Origin: Dechloromonas agitata is5
GTDB lineage: Bacteria; Pseudomonadota; Gammaproteobacteria; Burkholderiales; Rhodocyclaceae
NCBI RefSeq assembly: GCF_000519045.1
Contig: NZ_KI912532.1
Coordinates: 1,798,001-1,862,000, forward strand
Reading direction: 5' to 3'
Length of the DNA: 64,000 nt
Shown here: positions 9,442-18,735 of the stretch, in pieces
Layout of the letters: each line of letters opens with the position of its first letter
Numbering within the stretch: position 1 is the stretch's first letter
Translations under genes and position numbers: made by a program
The notes under the pieces: generated by a model
Seen by the model: the letters and a program-made list of their open reading frames with translations, nothing else
Told to the model about the DNA's origin: nothing
The model's database searches: none

Positions 9442-9533
9442 GGCCCTTGCTCGCCTGAAAAAGCGATAAGAATCAAGGCAGTCATGCCGGGCTGGCTTGC
9501 CCTGTTTACATAAATTAGAGTATTCTTATATTC

Positions 9534-10532
9534 ATGAAGACGAATATTTTCCCCGCCCTTGTCTTGGGATTGGCGCTGTCGGCGCCGGTCGTTGCCGAAT
9601 CGCTTCCCGTCGTCGCGGTCAAGCCGCACGCTGTGGATCTGCTTTTTCCGGCCGAAGCCGTGGTCGAGGCCATCCAGCAGGCCACGGTCGGCGCGCAGGT
9701 GCCTGGCCGGGTACTGGAAGTAAAGGCGGATGCCGGCCAGGCAGTGAAGAAGGGCGACGTGCTGATGCGGATCGACGCCCGCGAGGCGGCGGAAACAGCA
9801 CGGGCGGCCGAAGCCCTGTACGCCAATGCCCGGGTGCATTACGAGCGGACGAAGAGCCTGGTGGCCCAGAAGTTCATGAGCGCCGCCGCACTCGACAAGG
9901 CGAAGGCCGATCTCGATGCGGCCTCGGCCAATCGCGCCGCAGCGAGTGCCAGCCAGAGCCACGCCACCATCGTTGCGCCGATTGCCGGCGTTGTCGCCCG
10001 CCGCCACGCTGAACTGGGTGACATGGCCATGCCGGGCGCGCCGCTATTCACCATTTACCAGCCGGGCGGCCTGCGCGTCACGGCGAGCATTCCGCAGTAC
10101 CGTCTGAAGGAGATGCGCAATGTGAAAGCGGCCCGCGTCGAGTTTCCTGAGTTGGGCAAATGGGTCGAGGCGACCTCGGTCCAGGTGTTGCCGACTGCCG
10201 ATGCAGCCACCCACGTCACGCCCGTGCGTGTCAATCTGCCGGCGGTGCCGGAAGCGACCCCGGGCATGTTCTCGCGCGTCCACTTCATCACCGGCCAGGC
10301 CGAGAAGCTGACCGTGCCGGCCAAGGCCGTGCTGCGCCGCGGCGAGGTGGCGGCGGTTTACGTGCAGGCCGCCGACGGCCGCCTGAGCCTGCGCCAGCTG
10401 CGCCTGGGCGATGTCGTCGGACAGGGCGAGATCGAGGTGCTGGCCGGGCTGGCGACCGGAGACCAGGTGGTGACCGAACCGGTCAAGGCCGCTATCGCCG
10501 TGAAAAATTTGCAATCGCAATCGGGCAAGTAA
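9534..10532 (+). CDS. RND efflux periplasmic adaptor (membrane fusion protein)
   Basis: A 332-residue HlyD/AcrA-type adaptor. An N-terminal signal peptide (ALVLGLALSAPVVAES) is followed by the lipoyl half-motif VGAQVPGRVLEVKADAGQAVKKGDVL, a short coiled-coil hairpin, and the second half-motif SHATIVAPIAGVVARRHAELGDMA. The beta-barrel and membrane-proximal regions follow. It links the RND pump three bases downstream to an outer-membrane channel not encoded here. There is no visible Shine-Dalgarno before the ATG; a promoter-like pair (TTGCCC at 9497, TATTCT at 9521) would start transcription at about the ATG, suggesting a leaderless message. Confidence 0.88.
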   Translation: MKTNIFPALVLGLALSAPVVAESLPVVAVKPHAVDLLFPAEAVVEAIQQATVGAQVPGRVLEVKADAGQAVKKGDVLMRIDAREAAETARAAEALYANARVHYERTKSLVAQKFMSAAALDKAKADLDAASANRAAASASQSHATIVAPIAGVVARRHAELGDMAMPGAPLFTIYQPGGLRVTASIPQYRLKEMRNVKAARVEFPELGKWVEATSVQVLPTADAATHVTPVRVNLPAVPEATPGMFSRVHFITGQAEKLTVPAKAVLRRGEVAAVYVQAADGRLSLRQLRLGDVVGQGEIEVLAGLATGDQVVTEPVKAAIAVKNLQSQSGK

Positions 10533-10535
10533 GCG

Positions 10536-13500
10536 ATGAGCGCTGAACGCACCTCCCTCGGTATTTCCGGGCGCATCGCCGCCGCTTTCCAGGCTTCGCG
10601 GATGACGCCGCTGCTGGCGCTGGTCGCCCTGCTGATGGGCATCTTCGCCACGCTGGTCACGCCGCGCGAGGAAGAGCCGCAGATCGACGTGACCATGGCC
10701 GACGTGCTGGTCGCCTTCCCGGGCGCCTCGGCCAAGGATGTCGAGAACCTGGTGGCCCGGCCCGGCGAGCAGGTGCTGTCGCGCATGCATGGCGTCGAGC
10801 ATGTCTATTCCATGTCGCGCCCCGGCATGGCGGTGATCACCGTGCAATTCGAAGTCGGCGTCAAGTACAACGATGCGGTGCTCCGCCTGCACGATACGGT
10901 GATGGCGCACCGTGACTGGCTGGCGCCCAACCTGGGCGTCATGGAACCGGTGATCAAGCCGCGCGGCATCGACGATGTGCCCATCCTCGGCCTGACCTTC
11001 TGGACGGCCGATCCGGCGCGTTCAGCCTACGACCTGCAGCAGGTGGCGCGGGCCGTCGAGATCGAACTCAAGCGCATCAAGGGTACCCGCGACGTCTCGA
11101 CGCTGGGTGGCCCCGACCACGCCATCCGCGTGCTGATGGATGCTGAACGGATGAATGCCTACGGCGTCACGCCGCAGGATATCGCCGGTGCGCTGAAGAT
11201 TTCGAATGCCCTGCAAAGCTCGGGCAGCCTGACGGCCGGTAACCGCGAGGTGCTGGTGCAGACCGGCACCTATCTCGAATCGGCGGCCGACGTGAAGCGC
11301 CTGGTTGTCGCCGTACGGGGTGACGCAAAGGCGCGCAAGCCGGTCTACCTGGCCGATGTGGCGACCGTCGAGGACGGCCCGGACCAGCCGAAACGCTATG
11401 CCTGGTTCGGCACCAGGGAAGGGGAATTCCCGGCGGTGACCATCCAGCTCTCGAAGCAGCCGGGTGTCAATGCGGCCGACGTGGCGGAGGGCGCCATCGC
11501 GCGTATCGCGGCGCTGAAGAATACGGTGATTCCGGAGGGCGTCGAGGTCACGGTGACCCGCAACTACGGCGAAACGGCCACCGAGAAGGCCCAAAAGCTG
11601 ATCGGCAAGCTGATCTTCGCCACGGCCTTCGTCGTCGCGCTGGTCTTTTTCGCGCTCGGCCGGCGCGAGGCGGTGATCGTCGGCGTCGCCGTGACGTTGA
11701 CCCTGGCTGCGACGCTGTTCGCGTCCTGGGCCTGGGGCTTCACGCTGAACCGCGTGTCGCTGTTCGCGCTGATTTTCTCGATCGGCATCCTGGTCGATGA
11801 CGCCATCGTCGTCGTCGAGAACATCCACCGCTGGCAGGGGCTGCATCCGGACAAGACGCTGCTGGAGATCATTCCCGGTGCCGTCGATGAAGTCGGCGGG
11901 CCGACCATCCTGGCGACGTTGACCGTCATCGCCGCGCTGCTACCGATGGCCTTCGTGTCCGGCCTGATGGGGCCGTACATGAGTCCGATCCCGATCAACT
12001 CATCAATGGGCATGGCGCTGTCGCTGGCCATCGCCTTTGTCGTGACCCCCTGGCTGGCCGCCCGGCTGATGAAGTCGCATGGCGGCGGGCACGGTGAGCC
12101 GGTGCAGTCGAAGCTCGATGCCAAGCTCGATTCCACGTTCCGCACGCTGTTGACGCCCTTCCTCGATCCGCTGAAAGGCGGCGCAGCGCGCGTCAAGCTG
12201 GCCATCGCCGTCGTGTTGCTGATCGCCGGTTCGGTGTCGCTGGCCTGGTTCCAGCTCGTCGTGCTGAAGATGCTGCCGTTCGACAACAAGAGCGAATTCC
12301 AGGTCGTGCTCGATCTGCCGGTCGGCACGCCGGTCGAGGAAACCGCCCGCGTGCTGCATGAAATCGGCGCCGAACTGGCCAAGGAGACCGACGTCGTCAA
12401 TTACCAGGCCTATGCCGGCACGGCCAGCCCGATCAATTTCAACGGCCTGGTCCGCCAGTACTATCTGCGTGCCGCGCCGGAGAAGGGCGACATCCAGGTC
12501 AACCTGGCCGACAAGAAGCACCGTTCGCGGCAGAGCCACGAAATCGCCGTCTCGGTGCGCGACCGCATCGAGGCGATCGGCCGGAAGAATGGCGGTGTCG
12601 CCAAGGTGGTTGAAGTACCGCCCGGCCCGCCGGTCATGTCGCCCATCGTTGCCGAGATCTATGGCCCCGATTACACCGGGCAGATGGCCGTCGGCAAGCA
12701 GGTGCGCGCGGCCTTCGAACAGACGGCGGATATCGTCGCCATCGACGACTACATCGAGGCCGATGCCCGCAAGTTCGTGCTGCACGTGCTGCAGAGCAAG
12801 GCGGCCCAGCTCGGCGTGGCGCAGAGCGACATCGTCGAGGTGGTGACCATGGGGCTGGCCGGCATGGACGTGACGCCGGCGCGCAACACCGAATCCAAAT
12901 TCGAGATTCCGGTACGCATTGCCTTGCCCGCCGAGAAGCAATCCTCGCTCGACGCCCTGCTCAAGCTCCGTGTCCGCTCGCGCGACGGCCTGCTGGTGCC
13001 GGTTTCGGAATTGGTCGAGGTGCGCGACGTGGCGCGCGAAAAGGCGATCTACCACAAGGATCTGCTGCCGGTGGTGTATGTCGTGGGCGACATGGGGGGC
13101 AAGCTCGATTCACCGCTCTATGGCATGTTCGACATCCGCAGCAAGGTCAACGGCATGGCGCTCAAGGAAGGCGGCACGCTCGGCGAATGGTTCATCCGCC
13201 AGCCGTCCGACCCCTATGCCGGCTACAGCCTGAAGTGGGATGGCGAATGGCAGGTGACCTACGAAACCTTCCGCGACATGGGGATTGCCTACGCCGTCGG
13301 TCTAATCCTGATCTACCTGCTGGTGGTGGCGCACTTCGGCAGCTACCTGGTGCCGCTGATCATCATGGCGCCGATTCCGCTAACCATCATCGGCGTGATG
13401 CCCGGCCATGCGCTGTTCGGCGCGCAATTCACCGCCACCTCGATGATCGGCATGATCGCGCTGGCCGGCATCATCGTCCGCAACTCCATCCTGCTCGTCG

Positions 13501-13751
13501 ATTTCATCAAGCAGCAGGTCGCTGCCGGCATGAACTTCCACGACGCGGTGATCCAGTCCGCCGCCGTGCGTGCCAAGCCGATCGCCCTGACCGCGCTGGC
13601 CGCCATGCTCGGCGCGCTGTTCATCCTCGACGACCCGATCTTCAACGGCCTCGCCCTGGCCCTCATTTTTGGCATCCTGGTGTCCACCCTGCTCACGCTG
13701 GTTGTCATCCCGGTGCTGTATTTCTCCGCTTTCAGAAAGGAACATCAATGA
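10536..13751 (+). CDS. RND efflux transporter permease
   Basis: A 1071-residue inner-membrane pump with the two-fold repeated RND layout: TM1 near residue 25, a large periplasmic loop, TM2-6, a second loop and TM7-12. The TM4 proton-relay motif GILVDDAIVVVENIHR is intact. The overall sequence is closer to the divergent AcrB/HAE-like RND branch than to CusA; I see no methionine cluster that would argue for Cu/Ag export. It follows the adaptor by three bases and overlaps the small DUF2892 gene (ATGA at 13748). Exported substrates are unknown. Confidence 0.88.
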   Translation: MSAERTSLGISGRIAAAFQASRMTPLLALVALLMGIFATLVTPREEEPQIDVTMADVLVAFPGASAKDVENLVARPGEQVLSRMHGVEHVYSMSRPGMAVITVQFEVGVKYNDAVLRLHDTVMAHRDWLAPNLGVMEPVIKPRGIDDVPILGLTFWTADPARSAYDLQQVARAVEIELKRIKGTRDVSTLGGPDHAIRVLMDAERMNAYGVTPQDIAGALKISNALQSSGSLTAGNREVLVQTGTYLESAADVKRLVVAVRGDAKARKPVYLADVATVEDGPDQPKRYAWFGTREGEFPAVTIQLSKQPGVNAADVAEGAIARIAALKNTVIPEGVEVTVTRNYGETATEKAQKLIGKLIFATAFVVALVFFALGRREAVIVGVAVTLTLAATLFASWAWGFTLNRVSLFALIFSIGILVDDAIVVVENIHRWQGLHPDKTLLEIIPGAVDEVGGPTILATLTVIAALLPMAFVSGLMGPYMSPIPINSSMGMALSLAIAFVVTPWLAARLMKSHGGGHGEPVQSKLDAKLDSTFRTLLTPFLDPLKGGAARVKLAIAVVLLIAGSVSLAWFQLVVLKMLPFDNKSEFQVVLDLPVGTPVEETARVLHEIGAELAKETDVVNYQAYAGTASPINFNGLVRQYYLRAAPEKGDIQVNLADKKHRSRQSHEIAVSVRDRIEAIGRKNGGVAKVVEVPPGPPVMSPIVAEIYGPDYTGQMAVGKQVRAAFEQTADIVAIDDYIEADARKFVLHVLQSKAAQLGVAQSDIVEVVTMGLAGMDVTPARNTESKFEIPVRIALPAEKQSSLDALLKLRVRSRDGLLVPVSELVEVRDVAREKAIYHKDLLPVVYVVGDMGGKLDSPLYGMFDIRSKVNGMALKEGGTLGEWFIRQPSDPYAGYSLKWDGEWQVTYETFRDMGIAYAVGLILIYLLVVAHFGSYLVPLIIMAPIPLTIIGVMPGHALFGAQFTATSMIGMIALAGIIVRNSILLVDFIKQQVAAGMNFHDAVIQSAAVRAKPIALTALAAMLGALFILDDPIFNGLALALIFGILVSTLLTLVVIPVLYFSAFRKEHQ

Positions 13752-13975
13752 CCATCGAACGTGCAATCCGCATCATGGCCGGCTTCTTCGTCGTCCTCTC
13801 CCTCGCCCTCGGCTGGCAAGGCAGCCCGATTTTCGTTTCCGAGTGGTTCCTGGCCTTTACTGCCTTCGTTGGCCTGAACCTGATGCAAAGTGGTTTCACC
13901 GGCTTCTGCCCACCGGAAAAGCTGCTCGCCAAAATGGGTTTCAAGCGCGGCAACGGCGGCTCGTGTTGCGGCTAA
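13748..13975 (+). CDS. DUF2892 small membrane protein
   Basis: A 75-residue protein with two hydrophobic stretches (about 9-24 and 31-46) and the conserved NLMQSGFTGFCPPEKLLAKMG segment of the DUF2892/YgaP-like C-terminal membrane domain. It ends GGSCCG; together with the cysteine in GFCPP this gives three cysteines that might bind metal or sulfane sulfur. Its start overlaps the pump stop by four bases, so it is the third gene of the efflux operon. Confidence 0.8.
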   Translation: MTIERAIRIMAGFFVVLSLALGWQGSPIFVSEWFLAFTAFVGLNLMQSGFTGFCPPEKLLAKMGFKRGNGGSCCG

Positions 13976-14041
13976 GCTAAAGTCGTTAAAAGCGCTTTCA
14001 GATCAGGTATTAAGAATCTGCTCCAAGCGCTTGTTCCAGTT

Positions 14042-14061
14042 GCAGAAAGTCTTTTTTCTGC
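14042..14061. other. Hairpin between the efflux operon and the GGDEF-EAL gene
   Basis: GCAGAAA, a six-base loop GTCTTT, then TTTCTGC. There is no T-run after the stem, so it is at best a weak terminator for the efflux operon. Confidence 0.3.
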
Positions 14062-14139
14062 TATGTCAGAAAATTAGGCTGAAAGTTATAGACGACTCGG
14101 CTACACTGCGCTACATCTTCGTGTTCCGGTAGTCGAATC

Positions 14140-16065
14140 TTGAGTTCAAGCCCGGCCGTCGCCGGCCGAAAATTCAGACTGGTCGCCCTGGCGACGGTCA
14201 GCCTGCTCTGGTGCGCCATCGGCCGTTGCCTGTGGCTGATGCGCCACCCGGTGGCCAGCGGGTTCGAGCGGCCGGCCGCCTGGTCGACTGTCGGGCTGGT
14301 CGTCGCGCTCGGTGCCTTGCTCAGCGGCCTCGTCTGGTTGGTCCTGCGCCAGATGGATCGGGTGGGACGGGTGGCCGAGGCCCGCGTCGCCCTGCAGAGC
14401 CTGATTGCCGACCATGCTTCCGAGGCGATGATGCTGACCGACCGGGCGCAGCGCATCCTGTCGGTCAATGCCGCTTTCGAGACAATCACCGGCTACCCGG
14501 CGCGGGAAGTCATCGGCAACACGCCGACCCGACTGAGCGCCGGACACCATGGCCTGGCCGGCCACCGCACGGTCTGGGATCACGTTGCCGAGCATGGCTA
14601 CTGGGAAGGCGAATTGTGGGACCGGCGCAAGGATGGCACGCTCTATCCGCGGCAAATGCGCATCTCCGCCATCTGCGAGAACGGGACGGAAGTGTCGCAT
14701 TACGTGGCGGTCTTCAATGACATCAGCGAGAGCAAGGCGCAGGCGCAACGGCTGGAGTACCTGGCGCGTCATGACCCCCTGACCAATCTGCCGAACCGAC
14801 TGGCGCTCGATGCCCAACTGGCCAAGGTAATCGACGGCAGCGTGCCGGGCATCGACCGCCTGGCCTTGCTGGTGATTGATCTCGATAATTTCAAGACGAT
14901 CAACGATTCGCTGGGCCATGCGGCCGGCGACCGGCTGCTCGGCGAACTGTCGCGCCGGCTGGCGGTGCAGATGGGGCCGGCGCAGCGCCTGTTCCGGCTG
15001 GGCGGCGACGAGTTCGTCGTCTTCGTCGAACAACTGGATGGCGAGGAGGCGCTGATCGAACTGTCCAGCCGCCTGATCCGGATCACCGGCGAGCCGCTGG
15101 AGATCGACGGTCATGTGCTGCATGTCACGCCGTCCATCGGGATCAGCCTCTATCCGGAGGATGGCCGCGATGCGCAGGCCCTGATCCGCAACGCCGACAC
15201 GGCGATGTATTACGCCAAGGCCAATGGCCGGGCCAATTACAAGTTCTTCACCGAGCCGATGAATGCTGCGGCCACCAAGCGCCTGCACCTGGAGAGCGAG
15301 TTGTGGCGCGCCCTGGCCGAGAACCAGCTGGTCCTGCACTACCAGCCGCAGATCGACCTGCTCGCCGGCAAGGTGGTCGGCGTCGAGGCGCTGGTCCGCT
15401 GGCGGCATCCGCAGCGTGGCCTGATCGGGCCGGCCGAGTTTATCCCGGTCGCCGAGGAATGCGGCCTGATCCTGCCGCTTGGCCACTGGGTGCTGCTCAC
15501 CGCCTGCCGGCAGGTCAAGGCCTGGCTGGACCAGGGCATCGACATGGGGGAAATGGCGGTCAATATTTCCGCCCACCAGTTCCGCCAGCCGGAATTCGTC
15601 CAGTCGGTGCGCCGCATCCTGGCCGAAACCGGCCTGCCGGCCAGCCGGCTGGAACTGGAAATCACCGAGAGCACGATCATGCATGGCGTCGACGAGGCGA
15701 TCGTGACGCTGGGCGAACTGCGCGGCATGGGTATCCGCCTGGCGATCGACGATTTCGGCACCGGCTACTCGTCGCTCGCCTACCTGCGCCGCTTCCCGCT
15801 CGACCGCCTGAAGATCGACCGTTCCTTCCTGGCTGATGTCGATACCGACCGCGATGCCGCCTCGCTGCTCACCTCGATCGTCCTGCTCGGCCGCTCGCTT
15901 GGCCTGCAACTGGTCGCCGAGGGGGTTGAGCGTTTTGCCCAGGCCGAGTTCCTGCGCACCCTGGAGTGCGAGCGGGTGCAGGGCTACCATTTCTACCAGC
16001 CAGTGTCGGCCGAGGAAGTGGTCGGTTTCGGCGGTTTTGGCCTGTTCGCTGCCGCAGCGGCCTGA
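14140..16065 (+). CDS. Membrane PAS-GGDEF-EAL protein (c-di-GMP turnover)
   Basis: A 641-residue protein. Two N-terminal membrane helices (about 11-30 and 48-68) precede a PAS domain, then a GGDEF domain with RLGGDEFVVF, then an EAL domain. The EAL motif is VVGVEALVRWRHP, and the downstream IDDFGTGYSSLAYLRRFPLDRLKIDRSF segment has the metal and catalytic residues of active phosphodiesterases. Both active sites look intact, so it may make or degrade c-di-GMP. The TTG start at 14140 is the only start between the in-frame stop at 14089 and the first membrane helix. Confidence 0.9.
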   Translation: MSSSPAVAGRKFRLVALATVSLLWCAIGRCLWLMRHPVASGFERPAAWSTVGLVVALGALLSGLVWLVLRQMDRVGRVAEARVALQSLIADHASEAMMLTDRAQRILSVNAAFETITGYPAREVIGNTPTRLSAGHHGLAGHRTVWDHVAEHGYWEGELWDRRKDGTLYPRQMRISAICENGTEVSHYVAVFNDISESKAQAQRLEYLARHDPLTNLPNRLALDAQLAKVIDGSVPGIDRLALLVIDLDNFKTINDSLGHAAGDRLLGELSRRLAVQMGPAQRLFRLGGDEFVVFVEQLDGEEALIELSSRLIRITGEPLEIDGHVLHVTPSIGISLYPEDGRDAQALIRNADTAMYYAKANGRANYKFFTEPMNAAATKRLHLESELWRALAENQLVLHYQPQIDLLAGKVVGVEALVRWRHPQRGLIGPAEFIPVAEECGLILPLGHWVLLTACRQVKAWLDQGIDMGEMAVNISAHQFRQPEFVQSVRRILAETGLPASRLELEITESTIMHGVDEAIVTLGELRGMGIRLAIDDFGTGYSSLAYLRRFPLDRLKIDRSFLADVDTDRDAASLLTSIVLLGRSLGLQLVAEGVERFAQAEFLRTLECERVQGYHFYQPVSAEEVVGFGGFGLFAAAAA

Positions 16066-16169
16066 AACCGACGGCTGGCGGCGTGTCCGGCCCAGCCCCT
16101 GGCATTCTGCCGAGGCCCATCGGGTGCCATTCGCGCTAGAATTTCAGGCTTAACGACACGGAGTTCTGC

Positions 16170-17036
16170 ATGAAAATCGGATTCATTGGCCTCGGCATCA
16201 TGGGGCGTCCCATGGCGCTCAACCTCGTCAAGGGGGGGCATGAGGTGACCGTCTGGGCGCGCCGCGCCGAATCGATGCGCCCCCTGCTCGAAGCCGGGGC
16301 GCGAGCCGCGGTCAGCCCGGCCGATGCGGCGCAGGGCAATGAACTGGTGATCTCCATGGTGGCCGATGCGCCGGATGTGGCCGAAGTCATGCGCGGTGTG
16401 GCCAGCGGTGCCGAACCGGGTCTGGTCGCCGTCGATATGAGTACCATTGCGCCGGCGGCGGCACGCCAGATCGGTCGTGACCTGGCGGCGGCCGGGGTCG
16501 ATTTCGTCGACGCACCGGTTTCCGGCGGTGAGGTCGGCGCCATCGCCGGCACCCTGTCGATCATGGCCGGTGGCAGCGAGGCTGGCTTTGCCCGGGCCAA
16601 GCCGGCGTTCGAATGCCTGGGCCGGAATATCGTGCATGTCGGCGAGTCCGGTGCCGGGCAGGTGGCCAAGGCGGCCAACCAGATCGTCACCGGCATGGGC
16701 GTGCTGGCGGTGGCTGAGGCTTTCGCCTTCGCTACCAAGAACGGCGTCGATGCCGGCAAGGTGCGCGAGGCGCTGCTCGGCGGTTTCGCCTACTCGAAGA
16801 TTCTCGAAAACCACGGCCAGCGCATGCTGGACCGCAATTTCAAGCCGGGTTTCAAGAGCTGGATGCACGAGAAGGATCTCAACATCGTGATGCAGACGGC
16901 CCACCAGCTCGGCCTTTGCCTGCCGGGTTCGGCGGCGACGGCACAGATGTTCAACGCCATGGTCGGCTCCGGCCTCGGCGAGGAGGACTCCATCGCCGTG
17001 CTCAAATTGCTGGAAAGGCTGTCGGGGCAGGCATGA
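16170..17036 (+). CDS. NAD(P)-dependent beta-hydroxyacid dehydrogenase, copy 1
   Basis: A 288-residue member of the 3-hydroxyisobutyrate/tartronate semialdehyde reductase (GarR/GlxR) family. The Rossmann motif is IGFIGLGIMGRPMALNL at residues 3-19. The substrate loop is DAPVSGGEVGA, and the catalytic lysine lies in GQVAKAANQIV. Family activity is reversible reduction of a beta-semialdehyde acid such as tartronate, succinate or methylmalonate semialdehyde. Its stop overlaps the start of a close paralogue by four bases. Confidence 0.87.
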   Translation: MKIGFIGLGIMGRPMALNLVKGGHEVTVWARRAESMRPLLEAGARAAVSPADAAQGNELVISMVADAPDVAEVMRGVASGAEPGLVAVDMSTIAPAAARQIGRDLAAAGVDFVDAPVSGGEVGAIAGTLSIMAGGSEAGFARAKPAFECLGRNIVHVGESGAGQVAKAANQIVTGMGVLAVAEAFAFATKNGVDAGKVREALLGGFAYSKILENHGQRMLDRNFKPGFKSWMHEKDLNIVMQTAHQLGLCLPGSAATAQMFNAMVGSGLGEEDSIAVLKLLERLSGQA

Positions 17037-17887
17037 AAGTCGGTTTCATTGGTCTGGGCGTCATGGGGCGCCCGATGGCCCTGCATCTGCAGCGGGCCGG
17101 CCACGACCTGCATGTCTGGGCGCGCCGCCCGGCGAGCGTTGCCGGCTTGCCGGCCACGGTGTGCCAGACGCCGGCCGAACTGGGGCGGCAGTGCGAGGTG
17201 GTGTTCACCATCATCACGTCGAGCGCCGATGTCGAACATGTTGCACTGGGCCCGGATGGCCTGATCGAAGGCATGGTGCCCGGTTCCGTGCTGGTCGATT
17301 GCTCGACCATCGCGCCGGAGGCGGCCCGCCACATCGCGGCACGGCTCGGCGAAAAGGGCATCGCCATGCTGGATGCGCCGGTGTCTGGTGGGGCGCAGGG
17401 CGCCATTGATGCCACGCTGGCCATCATGGCCGGGGGCAAGGCCGAGGTGCTGGCGCGCGTCAGGCCGCTGCTGGAATGCCTCGGCCAGCGCATCGTGCAT
17501 ATCGGTCCGAGCGGCGCCGGCCAGGTGGCCAAGGCGTGCAACCAGATGATCATGGTCGCCGCCATCCAGGCTGCGGCCGAGGCGATGCGCCTGGCGGCCG
17601 CTTCCGGCGTCGACTGCGGCAAGGTGAGGGACGCGCTGGCCGGCGGTTCGGCCGCCTCGCGGGTGCTTGATGTGATGGGGGAGCGCATGGTGCGCCGCGA
17701 TTTCGCGGCCGGCATCGAGGCCCGCCTGCATCACAAGGATTTCGGACTGGTTCTCGCCGCAGCGCGGCAGAGCGGCGTGCCGGTGCCGCTGGCCGCTGTC
17801 GTCGATCAACAATTGAATGCGCTGATGGCGCAGGGCTGGGGGCGCGACGACACCGCCTCCTTGCTGCGCGTACTGGAGTTGCTGTGA
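17033..17887 (+). CDS. NAD(P)-dependent beta-hydroxyacid dehydrogenase, copy 2
   Basis: A 284-residue paralogue of the preceding gene, with VGFIGLGVMGRPMALHL, DAPVSGGAQGA and GQVAKACNQMIM at matching positions. The high similarity in layout and the ATGA overlap with copy 1 indicate tandem duplication. Residues around the substrate loop differ (GAQGAIDATL against GEVGAIAGTL), so the two may have different substrates. Its stop overlaps the GTG start of the YcgR-like gene by four bases, making a three-gene operon. Confidence 0.87.
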   Translation: MKVGFIGLGVMGRPMALHLQRAGHDLHVWARRPASVAGLPATVCQTPAELGRQCEVVFTIITSSADVEHVALGPDGLIEGMVPGSVLVDCSTIAPEAARHIAARLGEKGIAMLDAPVSGGAQGAIDATLAIMAGGKAEVLARVRPLLECLGQRIVHIGPSGAGQVAKACNQMIMVAAIQAAAEAMRLAAASGVDCGKVRDALAGGSAASRVLDVMGERMVRRDFAAGIEARLHHKDFGLVLAAARQSGVPVPLAAVVDQQLNALMAQGWGRDDTASLLRVLELL

Positions 17888-18624
17888 GCCAGTTTGACCA
17901 GATGAGCGATGCGGAAATCGACGATCGGTTCCGGATCAGTGGCGGCAAGCCGGTGGCCTTTCTGCTCGCCGGCTATGCCAAGGCACGCGAGCCGTTTTCG
18001 GTCCATTTCCTGCACGGCGAGGAGATGTTCCTAACCACCCTGCTCGATGTGCAGGTCGACCAGAAACGTCTGGTTTTCGATTGCAGCGGCAGCCAGGAAG
18101 CCAACCGTCGCATTCTGGCGGCTGAAAAGGTCAGGTTCAGCGGGCGGCCGGGCGGTGTGCCGGTGCAGTTTTCGTCCGGTGCGGTCAGCGAGACCACCTT
18201 CGAGGGCGGCAAGGCCTTGGCCGTTGCGCTGCCGGAATATGTCGTTCGCCTGCAGCGGCGCGAGTATTTCCGTATCGAAACGCCGCGGGTCAATCCGCTG
18301 ATCCTCTTTGCCCGCATGCCGGATGGCGGCTTGCTCAAACTGCCGGCGCACGACATCTCGGTATCGGGCATCGGCCTCGACGCACCGGAACTGCCGGCGG
18401 GGCTCGAGGTCGGATTGGTCCTGCCCAACTGCCATTTTGCGCTGCCCGGCGAGAGTCGCGAATTGTTCTTCAGCGCGACGGTGCGCAATTTTCATCAGCA
18501 CACCAGCCGCAGCGGCGCCGTTTTCTGGCGTATCGGCCTGCAGTTCAGGGATTTGCCGCTCGGCGACGAAAACCGCATCCAGCGCTATATCACGCAGATC
18601 GAGCGCGGTCGCCAGCTGGCTTGA
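17884..18624 (+). CDS. YcgR-type flagellar brake protein, PilZ domain
   Basis: A 246-residue protein with an N-terminal YcgR (PilZN) domain and a C-terminal PilZ domain. The c-di-GMP-binding signature is RREYFRIETP (RxxxR), followed about 30 residues later by DISVSGIGLD (D/NxSxxG). When loaded with c-di-GMP, YcgR slows the flagellar motor. The GTG start at 17884 overlaps the preceding dehydrogenase stop (GTGA). A GGDEF-EAL gene lies 1.8 kb upstream. Being placed behind two dehydrogenases is unusual and may just reflect operon packing. Confidence 0.88.
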   Translation: MSQFDQMSDAEIDDRFRISGGKPVAFLLAGYAKAREPFSVHFLHGEEMFLTTLLDVQVDQKRLVFDCSGSQEANRRILAAEKVRFSGRPGGVPVQFSSGAVSETTFEGGKALAVALPEYVVRLQRREYFRIETPRVNPLILFARMPDGGLLKLPAHDISVSGIGLDAPELPAGLEVGLVLPNCHFALPGESRELFFSATVRNFHQHTSRSGAVFWRIGLQFRDLPLGDENRIQRYITQIERGRQLA

Positions 18625-18735
18625 TGGTTATTGCCGACCAGGCTGGTTCGGAGAGGGTAGAGAAAGGCAAAAAGGGGGCATTGTCCGCTGGGCTCCTTCG
18701 CGGCCCCGTCCCGGCTTCGGCGAAGCGCCGTTACC

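Noticed and set aside
14146..15990. Long minus-strand frame opposite the GGDEF-EAL gene
   Set aside because: A high-GC shadow with no domain; the plus strand encodes intact PAS, GGDEF and EAL motifs.
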